Source of the DNA: a virus | Virus record (IMG/VR): IMGVR_UViG_3300022227_000031 | Location: 1 to 23,896 of that record | Direction: 5' to 3' (one strand) | Length of the DNA: 23,896 bases | Shown here: one piece after another, positions 1-7,131 of the stretch | How the letters are laid out: the number at the start of each line of letters is the position of its first letter | How positions within the stretch are numbered: the stretch's first letter is position 1 | The notes under the pieces: generated by a model | Database searches by the model: none | What the model was told of the DNA's origin: nothing | Seen by the model: the letters and a program-made list of their open reading frames with translations, nothing else | Made by a program: the position numbers and the translations under genes

Positions 1-1150
1 TAAAATCTTCTCCAGCACTTTCTTTTACTGCCTTTCTAGGATCTGAATTAAGAACTAATTGCAATCCATTATTCGGTTTTTCAATGTATGGTAATAATTC
101 ATCATTCTGAAGTATACCTTTAGCCATCTTTTCCATTTGTGCCGGAGTCTTTAACTTTCTTTCTCCATACATTTCATCACCAAATATATTACTAAATGAA
201 TTAACTACTGCTTTTGGATCACTCCAGATCCTATTGCTTTTAGCTTTAACCAGCTTAAAGCCCTCAACTGTTTCCCCCCTTTCCGCTTTCGCTTTCAAAG
301 TTAATTGTGCTTCTTTAAGAAAATCTAAAATTCGTGGAGACATAGAAACTAATTTAATTAAATGTTCAGTTGGAAAATCTTTTACAGTTGCAAAATCTTG
401 TTTAGCTATTATCTCAGTTTCTGCCCTGACTTCTGGACAATCTCCAATAGCCGGACACCATTTACAATGATCTCCAGCCCTAAGTGGTGCATTAGTTCTT
501 CTTGTATGTCCTATATGTGTTTTAAGTTGTTTTTCAAAATCTTTAAGTTGATCAATAGTATAACTACATCTTCTAACAACACCTTCTGGATGATAAGCAT
601 TAGGTTGAACAATATAAGTATCTACTCTATCTACATCTTTTCCTTTAAGAGCACCTAATGCATAATACATCAACTGTTTATTATTATAAACTTCAACTAC
701 TCCAACGCCATTCTTATAATCCCAAACCAAAAGCCTGTCAAAAGGTATATAAAGAGAACAATCATTAATACCCCATGCCTCTTTATCCACATCCAGATTA
801 AAAGGTTCTTCAATCGAAAGAAAATGAACTCCAGTACCCAATCTTTTAGTTTCATACTGAATAGCATCAATGTATACAGTAACAGCCTCAACCATATCTT
901 CAGTATATTCAATTTCATAATCTCCAATCATTTCAGTATGCCCAATCCAACTTTCTATATCGAATTTTTTACCTTCTTTAAAACGCTTCAAAAGTTTTTC
1001 AGCCATAATATGAGCAGCTGTTCCTTTTGCAGCATCAAAAGATTGTTCTTGTTCAGGAAGTGTAGCAATCAATTTAACACTTCCCGGACACTCCCACCAT
1101 CTATGACAGGTGGAAGCTCCTAAAGGTGAGTGTTTTATTTCTTGTTCCAT
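1..1150 (-). CDS. DUF2800 family nuclease, Cas4/RecB-like (3' end off the left edge)
   Basis: A continuous frame of 383 codons starts with ATG at 1150 and is still open at the window edge. Family-level role: DUF2800 proteins are phage and prophage nucleases of the PD-(D/E)XK (Cas4/RecB-like) fold, probably acting in recombination or end processing. Visible evidence: the N-terminal signature HSPLGASTCHRWWECPGS (residues 7-24); an active-site-like arrangement D130, then D144-Y-K146, then Q159xxxY163; and cysteines C229-x2-C232-x5-C238 that, with C15 or C21, match the four-cysteine iron-sulfur cluster of Cas4-type nucleases. The C-terminal motif GFKLVKAKSNRIW is also typical of the family. Family members are about 370-400 aa, so only a few residues should be missing. 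The start overlaps the end of the upstream gene by 16 nt; a GAGG lies about 11 nt upstream. Family confidence is high; actual nuclease activity is inferred. Confidence 0.88.
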   Translation of the reverse strand, partial: MEQEIKHSPLGASTCHRWWECPGSVKLIATLPEQEQSFDAAKGTAAHIMAEKLLKRFKEGKKFDIESWIGHTEMIGDYEIEYTEDMVEAVTVYIDAIQYETKRLGTGVHFLSIEEPFNLDVDKEAWGINDCSLYIPFDRLLVWDYKNGVGVVEVYNNKQLMYYALGALKGKDVDRVDTYIVQPNAYHPEGVVRRCSYTIDQLKDFEKQLKTHIGHTRRTNAPLRAGDHCKWCPAIGDCPEVRAETEIIAKQDFATVKDFPTEHLIKLVSMSPRILDFLKEAQLTLKAKAERGETVEGFKLVKAKSNRIWSDPKAVVNSFSNIFGDEMYGERKLKTPAQMEKMAKGILQNDELLPYIEKPNNGLQLVLNSDPRKAVKESAGEDF

Positions 1151-1557
1151 GTTCGTACCGCCTCTCTAAACTGAGCTACAATTTTCGACCTTCTATCTTC
1201 AGGTACATCTGAAATCTTTTTATAACCCGCTATATTAAGAATTTTCTGAGCTTCTGCTACACCCAAATTAGTTTCACTATCATCAAGATCAACAACAGCA
1301 CTTGCTTCTGCTTTAAGTTGATCTATTGTTACAGGTTGTGCCGGGGGTGCTGGTGGAGTAGAATCTAAACCCAAAGGATCTTCCTTCTTAGCTTTAGCTG
1401 CATTATCAGCTTCAATTTCTTTATTAGTTCTTCGTTTCTTTCTATTTACTGGATTTGACTTTGGTTTTACTTCTGTACCGAATTGAAACTCATTCAATCT
1501 ACCAATCAAATTATTAATAGCTAAAGTATTTTCATTTATTGCTTGTTCTAAACCCAT
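1135..1557 (-). CDS. Hypothetical phage protein, charged linker plus C-terminal helical motif
   Basis: 140 aa. It starts at an ATG preceded by GGAGG with good spacing. I do not recognise a named family. The N-terminal 30 residues look helical. Residues about 32-80 are a basic then Pro/Ala-rich, low-complexity linker (KKRRTNKEIEADNAAKAKKE, then PPAPPAQP). The C-terminal 45 residues (VAEAQKILNIAGYKKISDVPEDRRSKIVAQFREAV) resemble a short helical module seen at the end of several phage replication or recombination accessory proteins. It sits immediately upstream of the DUF2800 nuclease and overlaps its start by 16 nt, so the two are probably translationally coupled. The arrangement (flexible linker plus small terminal domain) would suit a partner protein of the nuclease, but that is inference. 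Confidence 0.75.
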   Translation of the reverse strand: MGLEQAINENTLAINNLIGRLNEFQFGTEVKPKSNPVNRKKRRTNKEIEADNAAKAKKEDPLGLDSTPPAPPAQPVTIDQLKAEASAVVDLDDSETNLGVAEAQKILNIAGYKKISDVPEDRRSKIVAQFREAVRTWNKK

Positions 1558-1591
1558 TTTCTGCCTCCTAAAAAATAAAATTTTCTAAAAT

Positions 1592-1819
1592 TTATTCTCC
1601 ATCATGTTTTTGTTTCTCTGATAGAGGTTCAAGTACCGCAATAGTATTACGAACAACTGTTATATAAGCCCTCAACAAACCAATTAACTTTACTTTTACT
1701 TCTTCTGGTATTCTTCTTGTACTTTCTAAACCCTCTAATTTTTTGGTTTGAGTCTTAACTTCACTTCTTAATGAATGAATCACTTTCATATTATTCTGAC
1801 CTTCTACATTTTCTGACAT
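1592..1819 (-). CDS. Hypothetical small helical protein
   Basis: 75 aa, with an ATG preceded by GGAG at 6 nt spacing. It begins one base after the stop of the SNF2 helicase gene, so it belongs to the same transcript. The sequence looks like two helices: residues about 12-33 (heptad-like, charged: VIHSLRSEVKTQTKKLEGLE) and residues about 38-65 (VKVKLIGLLRAYITVVRNTIAVLE). No cysteine cluster, signal peptide or membrane span is present. The function is not recognisable. Confidence 0.7.
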   Translation of the reverse strand: MSENVEGQNNMKVIHSLRSEVKTQTKKLEGLESTRRIPEEVKVKLIGLLRAYITVVRNTIAVLEPLSEKQKHDGE

Positions 1820-1820
1820 A

Positions 1821-3089
1821 TTAATCTCCTAAAATTTTATTAATACTTTTTAACTTAGAATTAATAGTACCTAACATTTGTTCTTCGATTGAATCCTTAC
1901 ATACAAGAAGCTGAACAATAACTTTATCGGCTTCTTGCCCCATTCGCCTTAACCGACCAATACATTGTCTAAAGGGAATCCAATCTACTTCTACAAAGAT
2001 CATTTGGTGTGCAACTTTCTGAAGTCCATCAAGTCCAACTCCCGCAGCTTTTAACTGCCCAATAAAAACTTTACTCTTTGGATCATTGACAAAATAATTC
2101 TTTACATTTTCTCTTTGGCTTATAGTTAATCCTCCAAAAAATTTAACAGGATAATATCTACCTAATGCTTCTGCTAATTGATTAATTACTGATCGATGAT
2201 AAGCAAACACCACCAGCTTATCTACTATCATTAAAGTATCTTTTATATACTGAATACATTGAGGCAATTTTGCTAAAGCAACTTCTTGTCTTAGTGAGGC
2301 AAGTGCTCCCAATTCTGCCATAGGTTTGAAATAGGATGGAAAAGAACATTCAGATTCCAATTTGTTAATCTGAATGTTCTTTTCCATCCTAATGATTTGC
2401 ACATCAGCTTTAGGCAATGCATCTTTCAAAGTACGCCTCAACATAAACCCTTTCAACATATCCCTTAATTCTAGTTCGTTTGTTGCACCATTTGGCATCG
2501 GCTTACCACTAACATGATCATAATAGCCATCACAAAAATGCATAACATAACTTTCATAGGAATCATATTTTCCTAGATGCTTTCTACCTAATGTATATAA
2601 TAATGGAAAGAGATCTACAGGGCGATTTTCTATTGGCGTTCCTGTAAGCATCCATTTATATTTTGCAGATCTAGCTATTCCAAAAGATCCTAAAACTTTT
2701 ACAGATCTTTTAGAAGTTAATGTTTTTAAATAATGCCCCTCATCTAAAATGATAACATCCCAATTTCTAGCTTTTAATGAATTAAAAATTCTGTCTCTTT
2801 GTAGCAAATCATAATTGATAATGATTACTTCTGCATATTCATCAACTAAAGACTTTCCATTTTCTATAATAGATAAGAAAAGTTTGCGAAGCGACCACTT
2901 TCTAAATTCCTCTTGCCAATGAATCTTAACTGAAGCCGGACATATTATAAGAATACTTCTAGCACATATAAAATCACATGCCCTGATTGCTTGAGCAGTT
3001 TTACCTATGCCCATTTCATCAGCTAATAAAGCATGATAATTCTCAGCTAAAAAGTTTGCACCAGTAATTTGATATTCTTCTAATTTCAT
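1821..3089 (-). CDS. SNF2-like DEAD/DEAH-box helicase
   Basis: 422 aa, a compact phage SNF2/RapA-like superfamily 2 ATPase that would remodel or translocate on DNA during replication or recombination. Motifs in order: Q-like start LEEYQITGANFL (3-14), Walker A DEMGIGKT (24-31), Walker B DEGH (116-119, a DEAH variant), motif III LTGTP (148-152), second RecA lobe with VFAYHRS (294-300), motif V GLDGLQ (352-357) and motif VI QCIGRLRRMGQ (375-385). Both lobes are complete and the length suits phage members without accessory domains. AAAGGGA precedes the ATG. Residues about 234-252, between the lobes, are encoded by a 25-bp perfect inverted repeat, described separately. The gene follows the primase-helicase gene across a structured 100-nt gap. 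Confidence 0.93.
   Translation of the reverse strand: MKLEEYQITGANFLAENYHALLADEMGIGKTAQAIRACDFICARSILIICPASVKIHWQEEFRKWSLRKLFLSIIENGKSLVDEYAEVIIINYDLLQRDRIFNSLKARNWDVIILDEGHYLKTLTSKRSVKVLGSFGIARSAKYKWMLTGTPIENRPVDLFPLLYTLGRKHLGKYDSYESYVMHFCDGYYDHVSGKPMPNGATNELELRDMLKGFMLRRTLKDALPKADVQIIRMEKNIQINKLESECSFPSYFKPMAELGALASLRQEVALAKLPQCIQYIKDTLMIVDKLVVFAYHRSVINQLAEALGRYYPVKFFGGLTISQRENVKNYFVNDPKSKVFIGQLKAAGVGLDGLQKVAHQMIFVEVDWIPFRQCIGRLRRMGQEADKVIVQLLVCKDSIEEQMLGTINSKLKSINKILGD
2332..2391. repeat. 25-bp perfect inverted repeat inside the SNF2 gene
   Basis: Bases 2332-2356 are the exact reverse complement of 2367-2391, with a 10-nt spacer (ccaatttgtt, 2357-2366). The repeat lies wholly in coding sequence, in the segment joining the two helicase lobes. 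It would form a very stable hairpin in single-stranded DNA or mRNA. Confidence 0.97.
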
Positions 3090-3106
3090 AATTCCCTTTA
3101 AAAATT

Positions 3107-3213
3107 TAGTGGAGTAGGCGGGGCGTAGCTCCCCGGTACTACAGGCTTCATGCTTAACGAAGTGTCAAAGTTTGCTCCGGCTTCCTATACCTATCCCAAA
3201 AGGGATTCCACTA
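3107..3213 (-). ncRNA. GC-rich multi-helix structured RNA candidate in the primase-helicase gap
   Basis: This stretch is about 57% G+C over 3111-3180 in a genome near one-third G+C, and can fold into several helices. P1 is a 7-bp outer stem (3107-3113 with 3207-3213). A 5-bp hairpin lies directly beside it (3193-3197 with 3202-3206, 4-nt loop). A 6-bp hairpin uses 3146-3151 with 3157-3162 and needs a G-U pair that exists only on the minus-strand RNA. The last is a two-part hairpin (3114-3117 with 3139-3142, then 3119-3123 with 3131-3135). The right part overlaps the last codons and stop of the primase gene; the left end lies 18 nt before the SNF2 start. I cannot match it to a riboswitch or ribozyme class. 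It could also be a mobile repeat. Confidence 0.45.
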
Positions 3214-5314
3214 GAAAACTTGTATCTGTTTTTGGTCTTGTATATCCATAGCATGCTTCACTTTTATAAGTGTAAGAACCTTTCTTCCAGTTAAGTGATT
3301 TCATAATTTGAGTAATTCTTATTGAATCTACTTTAGTAATGTTTCGTGGAGATCCATTAAGACAATCTCTCCAGATTTCCATAGGTTTAACATGCAATCT
3401 TAATCTACCATCTACCTTTACATTATTTAACCAACTATGAATCATTTCTGCCCATTCATCTATAGGTTTACGCTTTTCTGCTTCTATCCTTGCCATCTCT
3501 TTTATCCTATCACTTGATATGTATATTTTCTCAGCACAATTTTTATAGAGATGAACAGCTTCAGCCCAAATTTGATCTATATCCCTTTCCATTTCTTTAA
3601 CCTTACATACATAATCATCTGGAACTGTAACAGGCCAAAATCTCCTATTTCCTGTAGGATCTGTTAAATACCCTACTTCATCAGGATTAATTGTTCCAAT
3701 AAATATGCTTTGGCGAGGTAAATCCTCTGGATTTCGCCTATGTGATAGTCGATGCCTGTCAATTCTACGGCTTAGAAACGATTTCATGGCGTTTATTTCA
3801 GCCTTTTTTACGAAACTCATCTCAGATACCTCTATTATCCACTTATTTCGCATACAAGCTACTGTATCCTTACTATGAGGTTCAAGGTGTAGATCAGCAT
3901 ACCAATCCTTTGCAAGAGCTTCTATGAGCATAGATTTCATAGCATCCTGACCACCTTCAAGTACCAATATGTTATCAAATTTGCAACCGGGATCATATAT
4001 CCTCGCTACAGCTCCTAATAAAGTTTTAGTACCTACTGCCTCAACATAGGGATTATGCTCTACGCCAGCGTAATCGTGAAGCCATGTAAAGACTCTAGGC
4101 TTCTCATCCCATACTAAACCCCCTAAATAGTCTTTCAAGGGGTGATATGGGCGTTTGTGCGACTCCAGAAGGATGCCAGCATAGACTCCCGGTATAGAAA
4201 GATCATACTTTTGTAGCTCAGCAAACTTACATTGTAGGAAAGTAGCATCATTATCTGTAAAGGGTACTAACATTTTACCCTCTGGATACCAAGGTGGGAT
4301 TCGTGTAAATTCTACTTCATCTGTAAATAGGTTATATTTGAGTAATTCACATAGTTGAGGAGTAAGATAGAAGTAGGCTAATGTGGTTTGAATATGAGCT
4401 TTATAAGTGCCATCCTTTCTTACTTTTGATCCAAATACAGGAGCATTAGGATCTATTTGTTTTTTTTCCTGTGCTGGTATATCTTTGAAATCAGCTTGAG
4501 GATTATTAATTCCTAAAGGTGCAGTATCATAACTATAAGCGTTAAAAACCTTTAATTTAAGTTCATTTTCATCCCATTCTGGTTTACATCTAGGATTATA
4601 TATCTCATCCATAAGGATATAAGTAGCTTCTGGACTTAAACCAAAACTTCTACATCTACAAGCTGTAACATAAGTTTGTTGATCTCCACCATTACCTTCA
4701 AATGCAGCTTCTGCTGTTTTCAGATAAGCCTTACATCTTATTACACTTTGTTCATCATCTGAATAGTTTTTGAGTCCTTGAATTTCTTCAAATGTTATAG
4801 GTGTGTAAGTTATTAAATCTAATAATGCTGCCGGGGCATCTTGTACATTACATACCTCGCCAACCACAATCTTGTATGGTTTATGTGTTTCGGGATGAAT
4901 GGACTCAACCCCGACAACAAACCGCCCCTTAGATTTAAATTCTATATCTGGAAATGCTCGCCATTTTTCTTTAACTCTAATATCTTTTGGCTTTTTAAAA
5001 TAGAAATGAAAACCACCTGAACCTGTTCTAACTCCAAAAGTTTTTTTGAAATCAAGATCAACAAGTTTTACTAATCTGTCAAATGATTCTCGCCCTTTTC
5101 TGGGAGTACCATCTTCATGATCTTTAGTATCCACATCAATAACCAAATCATCATGCTGCAAACATATACCATAGTTTTTAGTGAAAGATCGAATATCCAA
5201 AAAAGGATTTTGTTTAACATTTGGCCATGCTTTCGGTATAGGTTTCTTTCCATTTACAGGGAAAATTCGATACCCCGCTTGTAGATAGTTGTCTATTGCC
5301 TCTTCTTTTTGCAT
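3191..5314 (-). CDS. Bifunctional primase-helicase: prim-pol domain fused to VirE-type P-loop domain
   Basis: 707 aa, probably the replication initiator/primase-helicase. The N-terminal prim-pol (AEP primase-polymerase) domain has the metal motif DLVIDVDTK (D60 and D62) and the nucleotide-site motif RTGSGGFHFYF (96-106). Residues about 190-263 resemble a primase C-terminal helical linker. From about 390 a VirE-type domain begins (HPLKDYLGGLVWDEKPRVFTWL), with a P-loop at EGGQDAMKS (453-461), an acidic Walker B-like WIIEVSEM (492-499), sensor FIGTIN (538-543) and TGNRRFWPV (554-562). The P-loop is atypical: methionine replaces the glycine before the catalytic lysine. The ATG has no strong ribosome site. 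No polymerase gene is seen here, so the prim-pol part might do some synthesis or the host polymerase may be recruited (inference). Confidence 0.92.
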   Translation of the reverse strand: MQKEEAIDNYLQAGYRIFPVNGKKPIPKAWPNVKQNPFLDIRSFTKNYGICLQHDDLVIDVDTKDHEDGTPRKGRESFDRLVKLVDLDFKKTFGVRTGSGGFHFYFKKPKDIRVKEKWRAFPDIEFKSKGRFVVGVESIHPETHKPYKIVVGEVCNVQDAPAALLDLITYTPITFEEIQGLKNYSDDEQSVIRCKAYLKTAEAAFEGNGGDQQTYVTACRCRSFGLSPEATYILMDEIYNPRCKPEWDENELKLKVFNAYSYDTAPLGINNPQADFKDIPAQEKKQIDPNAPVFGSKVRKDGTYKAHIQTTLAYFYLTPQLCELLKYNLFTDEVEFTRIPPWYPEGKMLVPFTDNDATFLQCKFAELQKYDLSIPGVYAGILLESHKRPYHPLKDYLGGLVWDEKPRVFTWLHDYAGVEHNPYVEAVGTKTLLGAVARIYDPGCKFDNILVLEGGQDAMKSMLIEALAKDWYADLHLEPHSKDTVACMRNKWIIEVSEMSFVKKAEINAMKSFLSRRIDRHRLSHRRNPEDLPRQSIFIGTINPDEVGYLTDPTGNRRFWPVTVPDDYVCKVKEMERDIDQIWAEAVHLYKNCAEKIYISSDRIKEMARIEAEKRKPIDEWAEMIHSWLNNVKVDGRLRLHVKPMEIWRDCLNGSPRNITKVDSIRITQIMKSLNWKKGSYTYKSEACYGYTRPKTDTSFLVESLLG

Positions 5315-5331
5315 AAAATTTTACCAAAAAA

Positions 5332-5532
5332 TTATTTATATTCGTAGGAAATAAAAGGGAATGTTTTCTTAAATACATGAACTTCATCGCAAGTCTCACA
5401 TCTATGTTGATAAAGAATACTTTTAATATCATGATCATCAGTAATACCTGTAAAAACAGTATATCCTTTTTTACAATGATCACATTTATAATTAACTTTA
5501 AAAGTTTTTACTTCTGATTTCATTTCAGGCAT
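5332..5532 (-). CDS. Small zinc-ribbon protein
   Basis: 66 aa. Two CxxC knuckles (CDHC at about residues 17-20 and CETC at about 45-48) separated by about 25 residues predict one zinc ribbon. The remainder is beta-rich and ends FPFISYEYK. AGGAG stands 7 nt before the ATG. It lies between the helix-turn-helix gene and the primase-helicase gene, 17 nt from the latter. Small zinc ribbons in this position are common in phages and may bind nucleic acid or the transcription machinery; the actual role is unknown. Confidence 0.8.
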   Translation of the reverse strand: MPEMKSEVKTFKVNYKCDHCKKGYTVFTGITDDHDIKSILYQHRCETCDEVHVFKKTFPFISYEYK

Positions 5533-5534
5533 AT

Positions 5535-5726
5535 TTAACTCCTAAAAGAATTATCTTTATAATAAGCTCTGAAAACTTCTTCTGCATTAAAATACCAGTA
5601 GTGCCCTTTCTTAGTTGCCGGAATTATATTTCTACGAGCTAGGGATCTTATCCATAATGTAGTTGTGTTTAATTTTTTTGCAATTTGTTTTGCTGTTAGA
5701 TTTCTAGTATGTTGTTTGTTTATCAT
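5535..5726 (-). CDS. Small helix-turn-helix DNA-binding protein (excisionase/MerR-like)
   Basis: 63 aa from the ATG at 5726; a TTG four codons upstream (5738) is an alternative start, and neither has a convincing ribosome site. The core LTAKQIAKKLNTTTLWIRSLARRNIIPATKKGHYWYFNAEEVFRAYY matches the winged-helix layout of excisionase and MerR N-terminal domains: a first helix, a turn, a recognition helix with RxxARR, then the wing (GHYWYF). It overlaps the end of the O-antigen gene by about 23 nt, so it is probably read from the same transcript. It could be an excisionase, which would imply a temperate phage, or a regulator of the nearby promoter; no integrase is in this window to settle this. 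Confidence 0.75.
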   Translation of the reverse strand: MINKQHTRNLTAKQIAKKLNTTTLWIRSLARRNIIPATKKGHYWYFNAEEVFRAYYKDNSFRS

Positions 5727-6798
5727 TTTTATATACAATAATCATACCTATAATAAACCAGAATAGTATAGAAGTTGGTATAACACTAAAGCTAAATAAA
5801 TTTTGTATTAAATACCCAACAATAGAGGTACTTAATACTATAATTTGTGGGTTTTGGCTTTTCTTTTTGACAATCCAAAAAAATATTGTCAAAAAGAAAA
5901 GCCAACAACCTAAACCTACAAGCCCTTTCTCTATTGCAATATTTAGAGGTTCATTGTGAATCTTATTTTGATCTTGTGTAGGAAACTCTCCTCTTGTATA
6001 ATAATATTGATACCTATATACTTCACTAATATTATCAAGTCCTATTCCAAATACAGGAGATGCCTTTACCATATCAACACCCACGCCCCACATATCTATT
6101 CTACTATTAATTGTACTAGGTTGAGTAAAGAATCTTTTCAAAGGTGTTTGTGGAAATGAAAGATTGAGAATAATGATTATACTTATAATTCCAACTGTAA
6201 TTTTCCAATTAATTTTTCTCCAAATATATATTTGAAATTGTCTTGTATCAGGATTAAAAAACCAAAATCTTTCTTTATACAGTAGTACAAAATACAATCC
6301 TGAAACAAATAAGGCTACAAATGCTGCTCTTGTTTGAGTACCGAAAATTGCAAATATAAAAATTACTGCAAAAAATATATAATATTTTTTACCTTGAGCA
6401 ATTTTATAATATACAAAAGGCAACACCATTATTAAAAATTCACTAAGAAAGTTAGGATGTGAAAGGGTTGAAAACGGTCTTGCAGAACCTTCCATAGCGT
6501 AACTCCCTTTCCAATAATAAGGATCTAAACTTACTTGTTGAACAAGAGCATAAACAGAAACAACAAATCCTAAACTTATTAATATAAGAGAAAATTCAGC
6601 AAAGTTATTACTTGATAATACTTTTATTACTGTATAGTAAGTAATGAGATAACAGAAAAAAGTTAAAAGACCATCATATCTTTGATATGTTCCATAAAAA
6701 CTTAATCTCCAATTAACTGATAGACAAGTTGAAATAATTGCAGAGATTAATATTAAAATTATAGATATGTTAAGAGTTTGTTCTTTAGAAATATGCAT
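5704..6798 (-). CDS. O-antigen polymerase/ligase (Wzy_C/WaaL family) membrane protein, main frame
   Basis: 364 aa with about ten hydrophobic segments. It is an inner-membrane glycan enzyme that would polymerise or ligate surface polysaccharide in the host. Family signatures: LSFYGTYQRYDGLLTFFCYL near residues 32-51, the TRAAF segment at about 155-159, and a large polar loop (about 215-285) with RIDMWGVGVDMVKASPVFGIGLDN followed by KIHNEPL, containing the conserved histidine. The usual first two spans are not in this frame: they are encoded at 6759-6920 in a frame shifted by one base and overlapping by 40 nt. The ATG at 6798 has no ribosome site. With the upstream promoter at 7091-7118 it forms a self-contained cassette, like a phage moron for lysogenic conversion. 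Polymerase versus ligase cannot be decided from sequence. Confidence 0.87.
   Translation of the reverse strand: MHISKEQTLNISIILILISAIISTCLSVNWRLSFYGTYQRYDGLLTFFCYLITYYTVIKVLSSNNFAEFSLILISLGFVVSVYALVQQVSLDPYYWKGSYAMEGSARPFSTLSHPNFLSEFLIMVLPFVYYKIAQGKKYYIFFAVIFIFAIFGTQTRAAFVALFVSGLYFVLLYKERFWFFNPDTRQFQIYIWRKINWKITVGIISIIIILNLSFPQTPLKRFFTQPSTINSRIDMWGVGVDMVKASPVFGIGLDNISEVYRYQYYYTRGEFPTQDQNKIHNEPLNIAIEKGLVGLGCWLFFLTIFFWIVKKKSQNPQIIVLSTSIVGYLIQNLFSFSVIPTSILFWFIIGMIIVYKNDKQTTY
5854..5905. repeat. 21-bp perfect inverted repeat inside the O-antigen gene
   Basis: Bases 5854-5874 are the exact reverse complement of 5885-5905, with a 10-nt spacer (ccaaaaaaat). It is in-frame coding sequence for a membrane span and the basic residues after it (LFFLTIFFWIVKKKSQ). 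The spacer length equals that of the repeat in the SNF2 gene. Confidence 0.97.
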
Positions 6799-6920
6799 AG
6801 AATTAGTATTGAAAAAAAGTAAAGTATAAATGCTTTTACTATTATAGTATCAGCCCTTGAATAAGGAAAATTAAAGCAAAGTACAATAAAAATGAGATTT
6901 AGATATAGTAAATATTTCAT
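6759..6920 (-). CDS. N-terminal part of the O-antigen enzyme in a different frame (split or frameshifted)
   Basis: 53 codons from the ATG at 6920. The product has two hydrophobic spans separated by FPYSRADTIIVKA, the arrangement found at the start of Wzy/WaaL proteins (span, short loop ending in a lysine, second span). It ends KNKLLTYL. The main frame (5704-6798) starts inside it, one base out of phase, and lacks these spans. The main frame is open back to 6850, and a run of seven T residues (minus strand, 6812-6818) lies in the zone shared by both frames. Options: a broken gene, a -1 frameshift or slippage product, two separately translated halves, or a base-call error in the homopolymer. 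No ribosome site is visible before the ATG. Confidence 0.65.
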   Translation of the reverse strand: MKYLLYLNLIFIVLCFNFPYSRADTIIVKAFILYFFSILILCIFLKNKLLTYL

Positions 6921-6927
6921 AGTATTA

Positions 6928-7033
6928 AATAATTATGTTGTTAGTCTCTACCAGCACATTTGAACACTACTATCTAGAACACATTTCCAACTAAAAAACG
7001 CATAGCCTACCGGGAGACTAACAACGAATTATT
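6928..7033 (-). repeat. Long stem-loop in the leader of the O-antigen cassette
   Basis: The arms 6937-6948 and 7014-7025 pair perfectly over 12 bp. After a short bulge, another 7 bp pair (6928-6934 with 7027-7033). The loop is about 65 nt. The stem sits between the promoter (7091-7118) and the ATG at 6920, ending 7 nt before the start codon, so it would occupy the ribosome-binding region of the leader. The loop holds a direct repeat of ACACATTT (plus strand). Confidence 0.8.
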
Positions 7034-7076
7034 TACACTTACAAAACCCCCTCTCTAGAAAAGTTATAAGGTTTTA

Positions 7077-7118
7077 CATAAGCATACATGAGTATACATA
7101 AACATACCTTGTTGTCAA
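7077..7118 (-). promoter_or_regulatory. Sigma70-type promoter with two 11-bp operator-like repeats
   Basis: Minus strand: a perfect -35 TTGACA (7118-7113), 16-nt spacer, and -10 TATACT (7096-7091). Two near-identical 11-mers, GTATGTTTATG (7107-7097) and GTATGCTTATG (7087-7077), start 20 bp apart, two helical turns. One lies in the spacer and the other covers the expected start of transcription. This suggests repression by a dimeric regulator. The promoter would drive the O-antigen genes after a leader of about 160 nt. Confidence 0.6.
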
Positions 7119-7131
7119 GAACTATTTTTAA

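Noticed and set aside
234-1123. Plus-strand open frames across the left edge
   Set aside because: They are opposite the DUF2800 nuclease, which has clear family motifs over the whole length.
3107-3213. Hammerhead, twister, HDV-like or group I intron identity for the GC-rich element
   Set aside because: The conserved core bases of these classes could not be placed on either strand.
6938-7025. Purine-riboswitch-like words (AGTCTCTACC and ACTATC) on the plus strand of the leader stem
   Set aside because: The second hairpin and the loop-loop bases of the purine riboswitch are missing, and the genes there run on the minus strand.
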